DNA of 64,000 bases from Bacteroidales bacterium (lineage in GTDB: Bacteria; Bacteroidota; Bacteroidia; Bacteroidales; UBA1402). The notes under the pieces are model-generated. The model was not told the origin of the DNA and made no database searches. It saw nothing but the letters and a program-made list of their open reading frames with translations. The position numbers and the translations under genes were made by a program. Shown here piece after piece: positions 1 to 8,281 of this stretch (the stretch's first letter is position 1; the number at the start of each line of letters is the position of its first letter). The stretch covers positions 248,001 to 312,000 of the forward strand of contig JAFUDT010000004.1 of NCBI GenBank assembly GCA_017464285.1, written 5' to 3'.

Positions 1-2365
1 TAAGCAGCAGAAGGCCGGAATTGAGTAACTGGGCAAAACGCTGGTTGGCATCCGGAACTTTGGTCCCTGAGGCTGTGGTAACGCGCTGGAAAGCATCAAC
101 ATAGATTTTATTGACCATAAATTCGGGATGTTGCAGCTTGACAGTCTCGGCCAGGTGGTCTGCATGTTCGGTATGGAGATTGTCGTCACCGTCGTCACCT
201 AGGAAGAGCAGTGTGTTTTTCCAGACTCCTTTGTCTTTGTTCTGCATGTAGTTGAGCGTCTTGTCGACGGCGGTTCTGGCTTCGACGACCGTGCGGACAG
301 GAAAACGGCCTACACCGATGTCCAGTTTGTCCGAGCTCAGGTCACGTCCTTCCGTATCGTCCAGGAAACCGAAATAGTCGTCGGTGACGTAGGAGGCGGT
401 ACCTTCGAGGGTGACAGTCGACTGGTAGGTGAGCAGTTTGTCGGGACGGGTATGGCTGCCGGAGAAGTTTTTCGTAACCAGGCGGTTGTCGTAAACCCCG
501 TCACCGAAAAGCAGTAGCGACTGTGGCAGGTCTTCTTCTTTTTCAGCACGGTCGTAGAACATTTTCATGAACCGGCGATAGGCGGTGGCATCGGGTGTTC
601 CCGATGAAAACTCATGATACACCTGAGGAGCGGCCACCACGACACAGCGGAGGCTGTCCTGGCGGCTGTGGGCCTCGGCCAGTTCATTGGCCAGACTCAG
701 AAAATCGGGATGGGTGATGATGACGTAGTCTGCCTGAGGCAGGGCATGCAAATCCTGATTGTCGATACGGCCTTCGATGGTGGGATGCTTGATATCTCCC
801 CCAAGATTGACGGCAACAAATTCTTTCAATTCGTCGGCCGAGGCGATGAACAGGCAGTTGCCCTCTCCGTCAAGCCGGCTTGGCATAATGAGCGGACTGT
901 CAGGTCTGGTGACATCCATGACCAGCGTCTGGGCATCGGCTCCCCCCAGCTGATACTCGACTTGACCGCCACCTACGGAAGCGGGATCTCGGAAACAGAG
1001 TGAAGGACCGTTCAGTCGAAGGTTTTTACGCAGATTTAGAATGATATAGTCCAGATGGGCGGCTTTGACGCTGCCACTGCCGTTGTACTTCAGACCGATG
1101 TCCAGGGAGGACTGTCCGGGTTGGAAGTCAAGGGTAATTGAGCGGTTGTAGCCGTAAGTATAGGAGTTATCGGCCGAGATGGCCGGAAAAGTCATTTGTC
1201 CTTTGTGTTCCCCGTCCAGTGTCATGGCACAGGAGGTCACTGCGTTGCTGCGTGCCACAAATTCGACGGCAATGCGTGAACTCTGGTCTGCAACGACATC
1301 GGTCATGTCGAAAAAGAAATGCTGGTCGTTCATGGAGGAAAAATCTTCGCCGTAGCATTCCCGGCCTGTAGCCCCCAGATTGTAGAATTCTTTTTCGTGC
1401 AGGACTAAACCGGTGTAGTGCCGGGTCTGGCGAGTGGGAGCGTCGAGAACTTCGGCCGTCTCCATTTCCAGACTGCCTTCGGCTCTTTCCCCGATAAAGT
1501 AATAGCCACGCTGACTGTAGTGATTCTGTTCGCGCATGAACAAAGAGCGCGAGTTGTCATAATACCAGCGACAGGGACCAAGGGCATAGAACAACAGGTA
1601 TTCTTCCTCTTGGTTACGGAAAACGGGCACCGGTGGGAGGTCGTCGACATAGGGCTGGCTGAAATCTTCCGGTAACAGGTGCCCTCCATAACCGTAGATC
1701 TGAGCCTTCTGGGGATCAATACCCTGTTTGCGCAGTTCGTTGTAAGTGATTTTGTAAACATCGGTTTCCCCGACGCTGATCTTGATCCATTTCCCTTCCT
1801 TGAGGCGGGAGTGGGCGGCATAGCGTCCGGCAGCATTGCCTGCGACAGCCTGTCTGGCAGTATAATTGGCGGCCGTATGCTCGGCCAGCACCAGAGAGGT
1901 CCCCCCTGTCCAGGCCCATTCAAAGGAAAGCAGCCGGAAATAGCGGTTGCCCCGGCGTATAAAGGGGTAAAAGCTTACATCCCAGCATAGTTTCTTGCGT
2001 TGGTATCCCTGTCTGACCTGAAGCGTGATTTCTTCACCGACGGGACTCTTCTCGAGCATCGGCCTCATGGTTTTCAATGCCGCTCCCTTGATTTCTTCAA
2101 AAACGGGGAACTGGATGCCAATTCCGTCATAGCTGGCCTGTGGGTACAGGCTCTCGGTATAGCACGCAAGGGCAAGGCTGTCCTCATGCCATGCTCCGTC
2201 GAAAGTCCAGATCAGTCCCTCTTGTGCAGTATCTGAGAGCTTGCATTGTTCCCATGCGAGCTCCACTGCTTGAAGAGGCAGGACCGGAAGCAGCAACATC
2301 AGTACGGCCCGGAGCAGGCCAGGGCGGCTCCGATGGCGGTGATATGTCTTTGTGCGCCGTATCAT
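1..2365 (-). CDS. porU: PorU, T9SS C25-family sortase/signal peptidase (3' end outside window)
   Basis: I translated the complement from the ATG at 2365 and found an uninterrupted frame to the left edge (788 codons). It opens with a basic signal peptide (MIRRTK..., then an LLRAVLMLLLPVLP core). The middle is a beta-rich region. Near the right place for a gingipain-like fold are LLLFGDGVYDNR, TDDYFGFLDD and FLGDDGD, the typical PorU/C25 landmarks. The frame leaves the window at GLLLL, just where the NYTGHG motif with the catalytic His is expected, so the catalytic His and Cys cannot be checked. In the family, PorU removes the C-terminal sorting domain of T9SS cargo at the cell surface and attaches the cargo to A-LPS, working with PorV, PorQ and PorZ. 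It lies 26 bp after the FAH-family gene in the same direction (rex-FAH-porU). porV is often the next gene, which would be off the left edge. Confidence 0.92.
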   Translation of the reverse strand, partial: MIRRTKTYHRHRSRPGLLRAVLMLLLPVLPLQAVELAWEQCKLSDTAQEGLIWTFDGAWHEDSLALACYTESLYPQASYDGIGIQFPVFEEIKGAALKTMRPMLEKSPVGEEITLQVRQGYQRKKLCWDVSFYPFIRRGNRYFRLLSFEWAWTGGTSLVLAEHTAANYTARQAVAGNAAGRYAAHSRLKEGKWIKISVGETDVYKITYNELRKQGIDPQKAQIYGYGGHLLPEDFSQPYVDDLPPVPVFRNQEEEYLLFYALGPCRWYYDNSRSLFMREQNHYSQRGYYFIGERAEGSLEMETAEVLDAPTRQTRHYTGLVLHEKEFYNLGATGRECYGEDFSSMNDQHFFFDMTDVVADQSSRIAVEFVARSNAVTSCAMTLDGEHKGQMTFPAISADNSYTYGYNRSITLDFQPGQSSLDIGLKYNGSGSVKAAHLDYIILNLRKNLRLNGPSLCFRDPASVGGGQVEYQLGGADAQTLVMDVTRPDSPLIMPSRLDGEGNCLFIASADELKEFVAVNLGGDIKHPTIEGRIDNQDLHALPQADYVIITHPDFLSLANELAEAHSRQDSLRCVVVAAPQVYHEFSSGTPDATAYRRFMKMFYDRAEKEEDLPQSLLLFGDGVYDNRLVTKNFSGSHTRPDKLLTYQSTVTLEGTASYVTDDYFGFLDDTEGRDLSSDKLDIGVGRFPVRTVVEARTAVDKTLNYMQNKDKGVWKNTLLFLGDDGDDNLHTEHADHLAETVKLQHPEFMVNKIYVDAFQRVTTASGTKVPDANQRFAQLLNSGLLLL

Positions 2366-2391
2366 AATGTAATAACGGAGTCCGTAGCGCT

Positions 2392-3006
2392 TTATTTTAT
2401 ACGTAGTTGCAAGAGTCTCTCTTCGTTGTCCAGGCCGGCTTCCAGACAGTCACCGATGTGGACTGGCCCCACCCCGAGGGGAGTGCCGGTGAAAATCAAG
2501 TCACCCGTCTTGAGGGTGAAAAAGTGGCTGGCATAGGAGACGATACGGTCAATGCTGAAAATCATGTCACCCGTGTATCCCCTTTGGACGGTCTGGCCGT
2601 TGATGTCGAGATGAAAGTGAATGTCCTGGATGTCTCTTTCTCCGACGGGGAGGAAGCGTCCGACAATAGCAGACTGGTCGAAGCCCTTGCTGACAGCCCA
2701 AGGGAGGCTTCTTTCCCGAGCCTTGCGTTGCAAATCGCGGGCGGTCATGTCCAGCCCGACGGTGAACTCTTCATAGTAGCGGTGGGCAAATTTTTCGGCA
2801 ATGTTCTTGCCCAGCTTGGAGATTTTAACGACAATCTCGGTCTCGTAATGGATTTCCTGGGAAAAGTCAGGCAGGAAAAAGGGCAGCTTGTCGCCAGCCA
2901 GCGCAGAATCGGGTTTAAGGAACAGCACTGGCTCGCTCGGTTCCTGGCTCTCGTCCAGTTCCAGGAGGTGCTTCCGATAATTCATGCCAACTGCGATAAT
3001 CTTCAT
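2392..3006 (-). CDS. Fumarylacetoacetate hydrolase (FAH) family protein
   Basis: 204 residues from the ATG at 3006, chosen because it overlaps the rex stop as ATGA and gives the usual N-terminus MKIIAVGMNY. This is the short single-domain FAH form (YcgM-like, about 200 aa). The metal-binding residues are present: HYETEI supplies E55 and E57, and GLDMTARD supplies D86. The later FTGTPLGVGP motif is also there. Family members are Mg-dependent C-C hydrolases, decarboxylases or tautomerases (acylpyruvate hydrolase, oxaloacetate tautomerase), acting in the cytoplasm. The exact substrate cannot be read from sequence. Translational coupling to rex suggests co-regulation with redox state. No signal peptide. 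Confidence 0.88.
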   Translation of the reverse strand: MKIIAVGMNYRKHLLELDESQEPSEPVLFLKPDSALAGDKLPFFLPDFSQEIHYETEIVVKISKLGKNIAEKFAHRYYEEFTVGLDMTARDLQRKARERSLPWAVSKGFDQSAIVGRFLPVGERDIQDIHFHLDINGQTVQRGYTGDMIFSIDRIVSYASHFFTLKTGDLIFTGTPLGVGPVHIGDCLEAGLDNEERLLQLRIK

Positions 3007-3635
3007 TCTGTTCCGTACTCTAAACGGTTGAACATAACTGCCAGGTGGGCATAAATGGAGGTGTTCTGCACTACAATATGCTGCGGGACGTTGATGCGGA
3101 AAGGAGTAAAATTCCAAATAGCCCGGATGCCGCCGCGAATAATATAGTCGGTGGTCTCTTGGGCTTTCTGTACAGGGACGGTCAGAATGCCGATGGAGGC
3201 GGGCTGCTGTTGCTGGCGCTGGAAGTATTCATCCAGATGATAGACCGGAATACCGTTGACCTCATGGCCGACCAGGTCTGGTCTGACATCAAAGCCGGCC
3301 AGAATTTCCATACCATACTGCGAAAGCCCTTTGTCGTGAAGCAGGGCTCCGCCCAGGTTGCCGGCACCGAACAGGTAGGCCTGGTGGACACGGCCAAAAC
3401 CGAGAAAAGACTCCAGTACCTCGATGAGTTTGTGTATGTCGTATCCGATGCGTGTCTTGCCGCTGATCCGGATAAATGAGAGGTCTTTGGCAATTTGCGA
3501 GGCGCTGACATTGATCGCCTGGGCAATCTGGGTGGAGGAGATGACCACCTCACCCTGGGCGGCGGCCATTTTCAAATAAGCCAGATACCAGGGAAGTCGC
3601 CGTAGTGTGGGCTCTGGAACTTTCATTTCGCTCAT
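3003..3635 (-). CDS. rex: Redox-sensing transcriptional repressor Rex
   Basis: 210 residues, the normal Rex length. The N-terminal winged helix (about 1-80) carries TLRRLPWYLAYL and the recognition helix SASQIAKDLSFI. A Rossmann NAD(H) domain follows, with LFGAGNLGGAL at 88-98 and an acidic residue at the end of the second strand (FDVRPD, D116). The last part is the domain-swapped helix. Rex represses fermentation and respiration genes when NADH/NAD+ is low and releases DNA on binding NADH. A TATTTTTG -7 box on the complement (3661-3668) lies just upstream. The gene overlaps the FAH-family gene by four bases and is divergent from the SUI1 gene. Confidence 0.96.
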   Translation of the reverse strand: MSEMKVPEPTLRRLPWYLAYLKMAAAQGEVVISSTQIAQAINVSASQIAKDLSFIRISGKTRIGYDIHKLIEVLESFLGFGRVHQAYLFGAGNLGGALLHDKGLSQYGMEILAGFDVRPDLVGHEVNGIPVYHLDEYFQRQQQQPASIGILTVPVQKAQETTDYIIRGGIRAIWNFTPFRINVPQHIVVQNTSIYAHLAVMFNRLEYGTE

Positions 3636-3703
3636 GGTCTCAGTTGTGTCTTCTCGAATGCAAAAATAAGCATTTTTTTTGTGTCGGCAAGAGAGCGGAC
3701 CGT

Positions 3704-3734
3704 TTTGCGTTTTGCCGGCTTTGTCTTATCTTGC
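3704..3734 (+). promoter_or_regulatory. Bacteroidota-type promoter for the SUI1/YciH gene
   Basis: TTTG (3704-3707), a 19-bp spacer, then TATCTTGC (3727-3734), close to the Bacteroidota consensus TTTG-N19-TAnnTTTG. It predicts a transcript start near 3741, about 37 bases before the ATG at 3778, and supports that start over in-frame codons further upstream. Confidence 0.6.
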
Positions 3735-3777
3735 AGCGCATTTGACAAGATCTGATAGTTTTTTCCCGCGTAGTAAG

Positions 3778-4098
3778 ATGGATTGGAAAGAGCAGTTGGC
3801 AGCTTTGGCGGCCAAAGAAGGACAAGAACCCTTGAAAGATTTACAGGTCACCGGCCCTGTAAAAAAACAAACCCTGTGCCTTCGCTATGAAAAGCGCAAT
3901 GGGAAGCCGGTTACCATCGTCAGTGAATTCGAGGGTTCGGAGCAGGAACTCAAGGATTTGGCCCGTCGTCTGAAATCGACGCTCGGCATCGGCGGCTCGG
4001 CCAGAGACGATGAAATCCTGCTGCAGGGTGATGTCCGTCAAAAATCGGCCTCCTTGCTGCAGGCCTGGGGCTATCGGCTCAAGGGAGAAGTCCGCTGA
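3778..4098 (+). CDS. SUI1/YciH family translation factor
   Basis: 106 residues from the ATG at 3778 (MDWKEQLAAL). The frame stays open upstream to 3679, but the promoter-like boxes at 3704-3734 and normal family length favour 3778. The C-terminal SUI1 core is clear: LRYEKRNGKPVTIV, a central acidic segment, LKSTLGIGGSAR and ILLQGDV. Bacterial homologues (YciH) resemble eukaryotic eIF1 and influence start-codon fidelity or stress-time translation. Their role in Bacteroidota is not well established. A strong hairpin terminator follows at once. Confidence 0.9.
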   Translation: MDWKEQLAALAAKEGQEPLKDLQVTGPVKKQTLCLRYEKRNGKPVTIVSEFEGSEQELKDLARRLKSTLGIGGSARDDEILLQGDVRQKSASLLQAWGYRLKGEVR

Positions 4099-4116
4099 GG
4101 CGGAAATTACGAAAAA

Positions 4117-4148
4117 AAAGCCCGGAGACCTGGAGGTATCCGGGCTTT
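4117..4148. terminator. Bidirectional intrinsic terminator between SUI1 and tsf
   Basis: AAAGCCCGGA (4117-4126) pairs with TCCGGGCTTT (4139-4148) across a 12-base loop. It is flanked by A-runs on the left and T's on the right, so it can end both the rightward SUI1 transcript and the leftward tsf transcript. Confidence 0.85.
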
Positions 4149-4167
4149 GGTATGAGAGAAAGTCAAG

Positions 4168-4989
4168 CTATTCCTGATTCAGGGTGACACGCTTGAAATC
4201 AATCGGGGCCAGTTGAGCATCAGCCTGCTTGAGATACTGGGCTACAGAAATCTTGGACTCTTTGATGAAAGCCTGCTCCAACAGGGTCGATTCCTGATAG
4301 AATTTGTTGAGGCGCCCCTGGGCAATTTTGTCGAGCATGTTCTCGGGCTTGCCTTCTTCGCGGGCTTTCTCACGGCCGATTTCCAGTTCTTTGGCCACTA
4401 CGTCGGCGGGAACAGAAGCTCTGTCCAGGGAAATGGGGTTCATGGCGGCAATCTGCATGGCCACGTCGCGAGCCACCTGGTAGTCGGCTTCCTTGTTGAA
4501 GGCAACTATCGTAGCCAGTTTGTTGCCCGGGTGGATGTAGTCCATCACATAGGCTCCCTTGACGAAGCTGTAGAAATCGAGTTCCATCTTTTCACCCGTG
4601 ACACCGCTACGCTCGGTAATGCGCTCGGCAACACTCAGTCCGTCCATATCCAGGGCCAGGAGTTCGTCCTGAGTGGCCGGCTGTTTGGCCAGGGCCAGAT
4701 CCAGGACCGACTTGGTCAGAGCGATAAAATCGGCATTCTTGGCAACGAAGTCGGTTTCGCACTTCAGAGCCAGGACGGCAGCAAAACCACCGTTCATGCC
4801 AGCCAGGACACAGCCTTCAGAAGCCTCGCGGTCACTGCGTTTGGCAGCAATTGCCTTACCCTTCTTGCGGATAATCTCAATTGCTTTCTCCATATCGTTG
4901 TTGGCTTCAGCCAATGCATTCTTGCAATCCATCATACCAGCACCGGTCATCTTGCGCAGATGCTGGATTTCAGCCATTGTAACTGCCAT
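4168..4989 (-). CDS. tsf: Translation elongation factor Ts
   Basis: 273 residues. The N-terminal UBA-like domain is followed by the invariant core motif TDFVAKN (79-85), which inserts into EF-Tu to release GDP. The N-terminus (ITAEIQ-like, then LRKMTGAGMMDCKNAL) is standard. It is the last gene of the rplM-rpsI-rpsB-tsf operon, 23 bp after rpsB, and is followed by the shared terminator at 4117-4148. Confidence 0.98.
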   Translation of the reverse strand: MAVTMAEIQHLRKMTGAGMMDCKNALAEANNDMEKAIEIIRKKGKAIAAKRSDREASEGCVLAGMNGGFAAVLALKCETDFVAKNADFIALTKSVLDLALAKQPATQDELLALDMDGLSVAERITERSGVTGEKMELDFYSFVKGAYVMDYIHPGNKLATIVAFNKEADYQVARDVAMQIAAMNPISLDRASVPADVVAKELEIGREKAREEGKPENMLDKIAQGRLNKFYQESTLLEQAFIKESKISVAQYLKQADAQLAPIDFKRVTLNQE

Positions 4990-5012
4990 AGTAATTTAGG
5001 ATTAGTGGGTTA

Positions 5013-5870
5013 TTATTCTTCGTCTTCTTTGGAGAACTTGCTGGTGGCACGAGCCTTCATGGCTTCTTCATCTTCCTTCTGGATGCGTTCTCTGCGCTGG
5101 CGGGGACGACGTTCCTTCTTGGGAACTTCAGCTTCTTCGCTGTCTTCCTGAGCGGCAGCAGCGTCGGCATCGGCCTTTTCTACTTTGCGTTCTTCCAGTC
5201 CTTCGTTGATGGCTGCACAGATAGCATCCAAAACGGCTTCAATCGACTTGGTGGCATCGTCGTTGGCGGGGATGACATAGTCGATGGGAGTGGGGTTGGA
5301 GTTGGTATCAACCATGGCGAATACGGGAATACCCAGACGGTTGGCTTCATGTACGGCGATGGCTTCTTTCATGACATCGACGACGAACAGGGCCGAAGGC
5401 AGACGGTTCAGGTCGGCGATACTGCCCAGGTTCTTCTCCAGTTTGGCACGCTGGCGGGAAATCTGCAGACGCTCTCTCTTGGAAAGGTTCTTGAAGGTGC
5501 CGTCAGACTCCATCTTGTCGATGGTTGCCATTTTCTTGACTGCCTTGCGGATGGTCGGGAAGTTGGTCAGCATACCGCCGGGCCAGCGTTCGATAACGTA
5601 AGGCATTCCAACGGAGGTGGCTTTCTCGGCAACAATTTCCTTGGCCTGCTTCTTGGTGGCGACGAAGAGAATCTTCTTGCCGGACTTGGCGATATTTTTC
5701 ATGGCTTCGGCAGCCTCGTCAATAGCGGCGATGGTCTTGTGAAGATCTATGATGTGGATACCGTTACGTTCCATGAAGATATAGGGAGCCATGGCGGGAT
5801 TCCATTTTCTCTTGAGGTGTCCGAAATGTACGCCGGCTTCCAGTAACTGATCAAAATTTGTTCTTGACAT
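5013..5870 (-). CDS. rpsB: 30S ribosomal protein S2
   Basis: 285 residues from the ATG at 5870 (MSRTNFDQLLEAGVHFGH). The frame extends upstream to 5915, but the conserved S2 N-terminus begins here. Core S2 motifs include KRKWNPAMAPYIF, FVATKKQAK, WPGGMLTNF and the DTNSNP loop. The last 50 residues or so form an acidic then basic tail (DADAAAAQEDSEE... RRPRQRRERIQ) longer than in E. coli (241 aa), as is common in Bacteroidota. It lies upstream of tsf in the same operon. Confidence 0.98.
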   Translation of the reverse strand: MSRTNFDQLLEAGVHFGHLKRKWNPAMAPYIFMERNGIHIIDLHKTIAAIDEAAEAMKNIAKSGKKILFVATKKQAKEIVAEKATSVGMPYVIERWPGGMLTNFPTIRKAVKKMATIDKMESDGTFKNLSKRERLQISRQRAKLEKNLGSIADLNRLPSALFVVDVMKEAIAVHEANRLGIPVFAMVDTNSNPTPIDYVIPANDDATKSIEAVLDAICAAINEGLEERKVEKADADAAAAQEDSEEAEVPKKERRPRQRRERIQKEDEEAMKARATSKFSKEDEE

Positions 5871-5995
5871 AATGGTGTTGTTAAAATCGTTTACATTCTT
5901 TTGGGGCTCACTCAATCTACGGGTAGTTTCAGCTGAAAGTCTCGCAGATTTAGATACTAAACGTCTCTATTTTATGAGCAGTGTAAATAATCTGA
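5871..5995 (-). other. 125-bp rpsI-rpsB spacer (possible leader)
   Basis: The only sizeable gap in the ribosomal operon (rplM-rpsI is 2 bp, rpsB-tsf 23 bp). It is AT-richer than its flanks and holds no ORF. S2 mRNA leaders are autoregulatory in several phyla, so it could carry an S2-binding structure or an internal promoter. I did not find a convincing long helix by eye. Confidence 0.35.
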
Positions 5996-6382
5996 TTAAC
6001 GTTTGCTGAACTGGAAACGTTTGCGGGCTTTCGGACGACCCGGTTTCTTACGCTCGACAGAGCGGGAGTCACGTGTCATGAAGCCTTCGGCTTTCAAAGC
6101 GGGCTTGTCGTCCGGATTGATTTTGACCAGAGCGCGGGCAATACCCAAACGGGCGGCTGAGGCCTGTCCGTTAAAGCCGCCGCCGACCAGGTTGATGGAG
6201 ATATCATACTTGCCGGCCACATCCAAGGTGTTGAGGGGCTGCAGCACTACATACTGCAACAGCGGAGACGGGAAATAGACTTTCAGGTCTCTGTCGTTGA
6301 TGGTAATGTTGCCAGATCCTTCTTTGATGAAGACGCGGGCGATAGCCGCTTTTCTTCTTCCTACTGCATTTACAACTTCCAT
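5996..6382 (-). CDS. rpsI: 30S ribosomal protein S9
   Basis: 128 residues, typical S9 length. It begins MEVVNAVGRRKAAIARV and ends with the basic tail KKPGRPKARKRFQFSKR. That tail reaches the P site in the ribosome, and the universal C-terminal SKR is intact. The gene follows rplM after 2 bp, the classic L13-S9 pair. Confidence 0.98.
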   Translation of the reverse strand: MEVVNAVGRRKAAIARVFIKEGSGNITINDRDLKVYFPSPLLQYVVLQPLNTLDVAGKYDISINLVGGGFNGQASAARLGIARALVKINPDDKPALKAEGFMTRDSRSVERKKPGRPKARKRFQFSKR

Positions 6383-6384
6383 AA

Positions 6385-6840
6385 TTAGCTAAGTGTGTTT
6401 AAATCGATTACTTTAGGATTCTGTGCCTGATGAGGATGCTCACTGCCGACATACACATGCATGTTGTTGATGAGGGCTTCTCCCAGACGATTCTTAGGAA
6501 GCATGCCTTTGACCACCTTGCGATAGAGGTCTTCGGGATTTTTTGCCATCAATTTGGCGGGGGTGGTTTCGCGCTGGCCGCCGGGATAACCCGTATGGCT
6601 CAGATAAACGCGGTCATTCCATTTCGAACCGGTAAGCTTGACTTTCTCGGCGTTGATGATGATGACATTGTCACCACAGTCAACATGCGGAGTGAAGCTC
6701 GCTTTGTACTTACCTCTCAGCAACTTGGCCACCTTCGTCCCCAAACGGCCTAACGCCTGATCGGTTGCATCGACTACAACCCATTCTTTCTGCGCTGTTG
6801 CCTTGTTTACAGAAATGGTTTTGTAACTCAAACTGTCCAC
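6385..6840 (-). CDS. rplM: 50S ribosomal protein L13
   Basis: 151 residues with the L13 signatures WVVVDATDQALGRLGTKVAK, GDNVIIINAEK, GMLPKNRLGEALI and the C-terminal GSEHPHQAQNP. It is the first gene of the rplM-rpsI-rpsB-tsf operon, transcribed from the promoter at 6921-6951. Confidence 0.98.
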   Translation of the reverse strand: MDSLSYKTISVNKATAQKEWVVVDATDQALGRLGTKVAKLLRGKYKASFTPHVDCGDNVIIINAEKVKLTGSKWNDRVYLSHTGYPGGQRETTPAKLMAKNPEDLYRKVVKGMLPKNRLGEALINNMHVYVGSEHPHQAQNPKVIDLNTLS

Positions 6841-6920
6841 TGCTTTTAAGTTTAATAGTTAATAAAATGAATATTACAGCGAATTGGGCGGATTAATCAC
6901 AATCGTCCAAAATCGGGCTG

Positions 6921-6951
6921 CAAAGGTAGTAAAAGCCGAGTGAAATCCAAA
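6921..6951 (-). promoter_or_regulatory. Strong promoter of the rplM operon (shared promoter block)
   Basis: On the complement: TTTG (plus-strand CAAA 6948-6951), exactly 19 bp, then TACCTTTG (plus-strand CAAAGGTA 6921-6928), a perfect Bacteroidota housekeeping promoter. The 50-bp stretch 6921-6970 recurs at 19804-19853 in front of tRNA-Pro with about 46 of 50 positions identical, including the spacer GATTTCACTCGGCTTT. AAATCCA/TGGATTT inverted arms flank the -33 element. The expected start lies near 6914, some 70 bases before the rplM ATG. Confidence 0.85.
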
Positions 6952-7173
6952 AATTTTTTTGATGGATTTTGCACGGTCGGGCTGGACAAAGCTCGCTTTG
7001 GACAGACTGGGCCGTACAAAATCCATAGGGCAAACGGAGTTTGCCGGATTTCCGAGGCGCATTGACCTTCTGCGCTGCGGCCTGACGGCCGCGGCGCGAA
7101 AGGTAGTGAACGAAGAGGCAAGACGGAGGCGTAATAACCTTCTGCGCCGTGGCCGTCAGGCCGCAGTATCCCC
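6952..7173. repeat. Intergenic region with nested palindromes and a 23-bp inverted repeat
   Basis: This gene-free stretch lies upstream of the rplM promoter and immediately after the ROK gene stop. Short perfect palindromes occur around 6986-7000 (CAAAGCTCGCTTTG) and near 7030-7044 (GCAAACGGAGTTTGC). Larger arms at 7075-7097 and 7144-7166 are reverse complements with one mismatch over 23 bases (CTGCGGCCTGACGGCC...). They flank a 46-base loop and could form a very stable stem just past the ROK stop. It may act as a terminator or a REP-like element. No ORF of note. Confidence 0.6.
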
Positions 7174-8271
7174 TTAATCCAGGTGACTCAATGCAAAAGT
7201 ATAGGCCCCTATGGCGGTGGCACGGCTGGTACCGAGTTTTGAGAATACCAGCCCAGTGCGTTTGACCGGATCGTAATCGACCGTCCGGTCGGTGCCGGGC
7301 ACGGGAATCTGCTGTACGGTGTTGGTGCAGAACGCCTTGAAACCTTCTTCGTCGTCAAGGTTGTACACTTTCATTTCCAGACGGTCCTTCGTACCGTCCA
7401 GTGTGGCAATCTTCCCGTTCAGTTCGCGCATCATGGCCGGGAGAAAGTATTTCCTGTTGCCGCAGAGTCCGCCGCCCAGGACGATGAGCCCGTCCAGGAG
7501 GGTCATGGCCTGGGCAATACCGTCGGCAGCGACGGCCCCGAACTCTTCGAAAGACTTGAGGGCGGCTTTCCGGTCGCCTGTCAAACTCCCTTCGGCGATA
7601 TGGAGAATATCCAGCGGCGAGAGTTCTCTGGAGTCGTTGCAGTGTTCATGATAGACCCGCTGGACGGCTCTGATGCTCACACCTTCCTCCACGATGATTT
7701 CGTGCTGATAGCGGTGACGAAGCAAGAGGATTTCGCCGGCCGAACTGTTGTCTCCCACGTAGAGTTGGCCGTTGTGAGTGATACCGCAGCCGAAACCCGT
7801 GCCGAAAGTAAAGCCGATCAGGTTGCGGAATTGTTTTGGACAGCCTGCCTGGGCCAGCCGGCGGTTGGTTTCCGGCAACGCTCCGGCCATACACTCGCCG
7901 AAGGTGAACATGTCGGCGTCGTTGTTGATGAAGACCGGCAGATGGAACTGCGCCTCGAGAAAAGCCTTCAAAGGGACGCCGCCGCGGAAGGCCGGCATGT
8001 TGTTCAGATCCATGATAATGCCTCGGGTATAGTCGGCCGGGCCGGGAAAAGCGAAGCTGATGGCTACAGCCTGCAGCCCCTTTTGCCGGAGCTGGTCCAG
8101 GATGTTCTGGAAGCCCTGGCGCATGGTCTCCAGGCAAAGCGGAAGCGAATGGGCCTGTGACGGCAAGGTCAGCGGACGGACAACTTCCTGGCATCTTTGA
8201 ATGGCGGAAAAGACGAAGTTGGTGCCGCCGGCATCGAGCGTGAGTACTGTCCTCTGGTCGTTCTCGTACAT
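7174..8271 (-). CDS. ROK family sugar kinase (glucokinase-like)
   Basis: 365 residues. The N-terminal phosphate loop LTLDAGGTNFVFSA (11-24) and the sugar-binding segment INNDADMFTFGE, with its catalytic Asp, are present, as are FTFGTGFGCGI and LIVLGGGLCGN. The usual ROK zinc cluster (CxCGxxGC) is not seen; that region reads EILLLRHRYQHEIIVEEG. No DNA-binding helix precedes the kinase, so it is an enzyme and not a NagC-type repressor. ROK kinases phosphorylate glucose, N-acetyl-hexosamines, fructose or allose at the expense of ATP. The substrate is not evident. It is 10 bp downstream of the CotH-family gene. Confidence 0.85.
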   Translation of the reverse strand: MYENDQRTVLTLDAGGTNFVFSAIQRCQEVVRPLTLPSQAHSLPLCLETMRQGFQNILDQLRQKGLQAVAISFAFPGPADYTRGIIMDLNNMPAFRGGVPLKAFLEAQFHLPVFINNDADMFTFGECMAGALPETNRRLAQAGCPKQFRNLIGFTFGTGFGCGITHNGQLYVGDNSSAGEILLLRHRYQHEIIVEEGVSIRAVQRVYHEHCNDSRELSPLDILHIAEGSLTGDRKAALKSFEEFGAVAADGIAQAMTLLDGLIVLGGGLCGNRKYFLPAMMRELNGKIATLDGTKDRLEMKVYNLDDEEGFKAFCTNTVQQIPVPGTDRTVDYDPVKRTGLVFSKLGTSRATAIGAYTFALSHLD

Positions 8272-8281
8272 GAAAAAAAAG

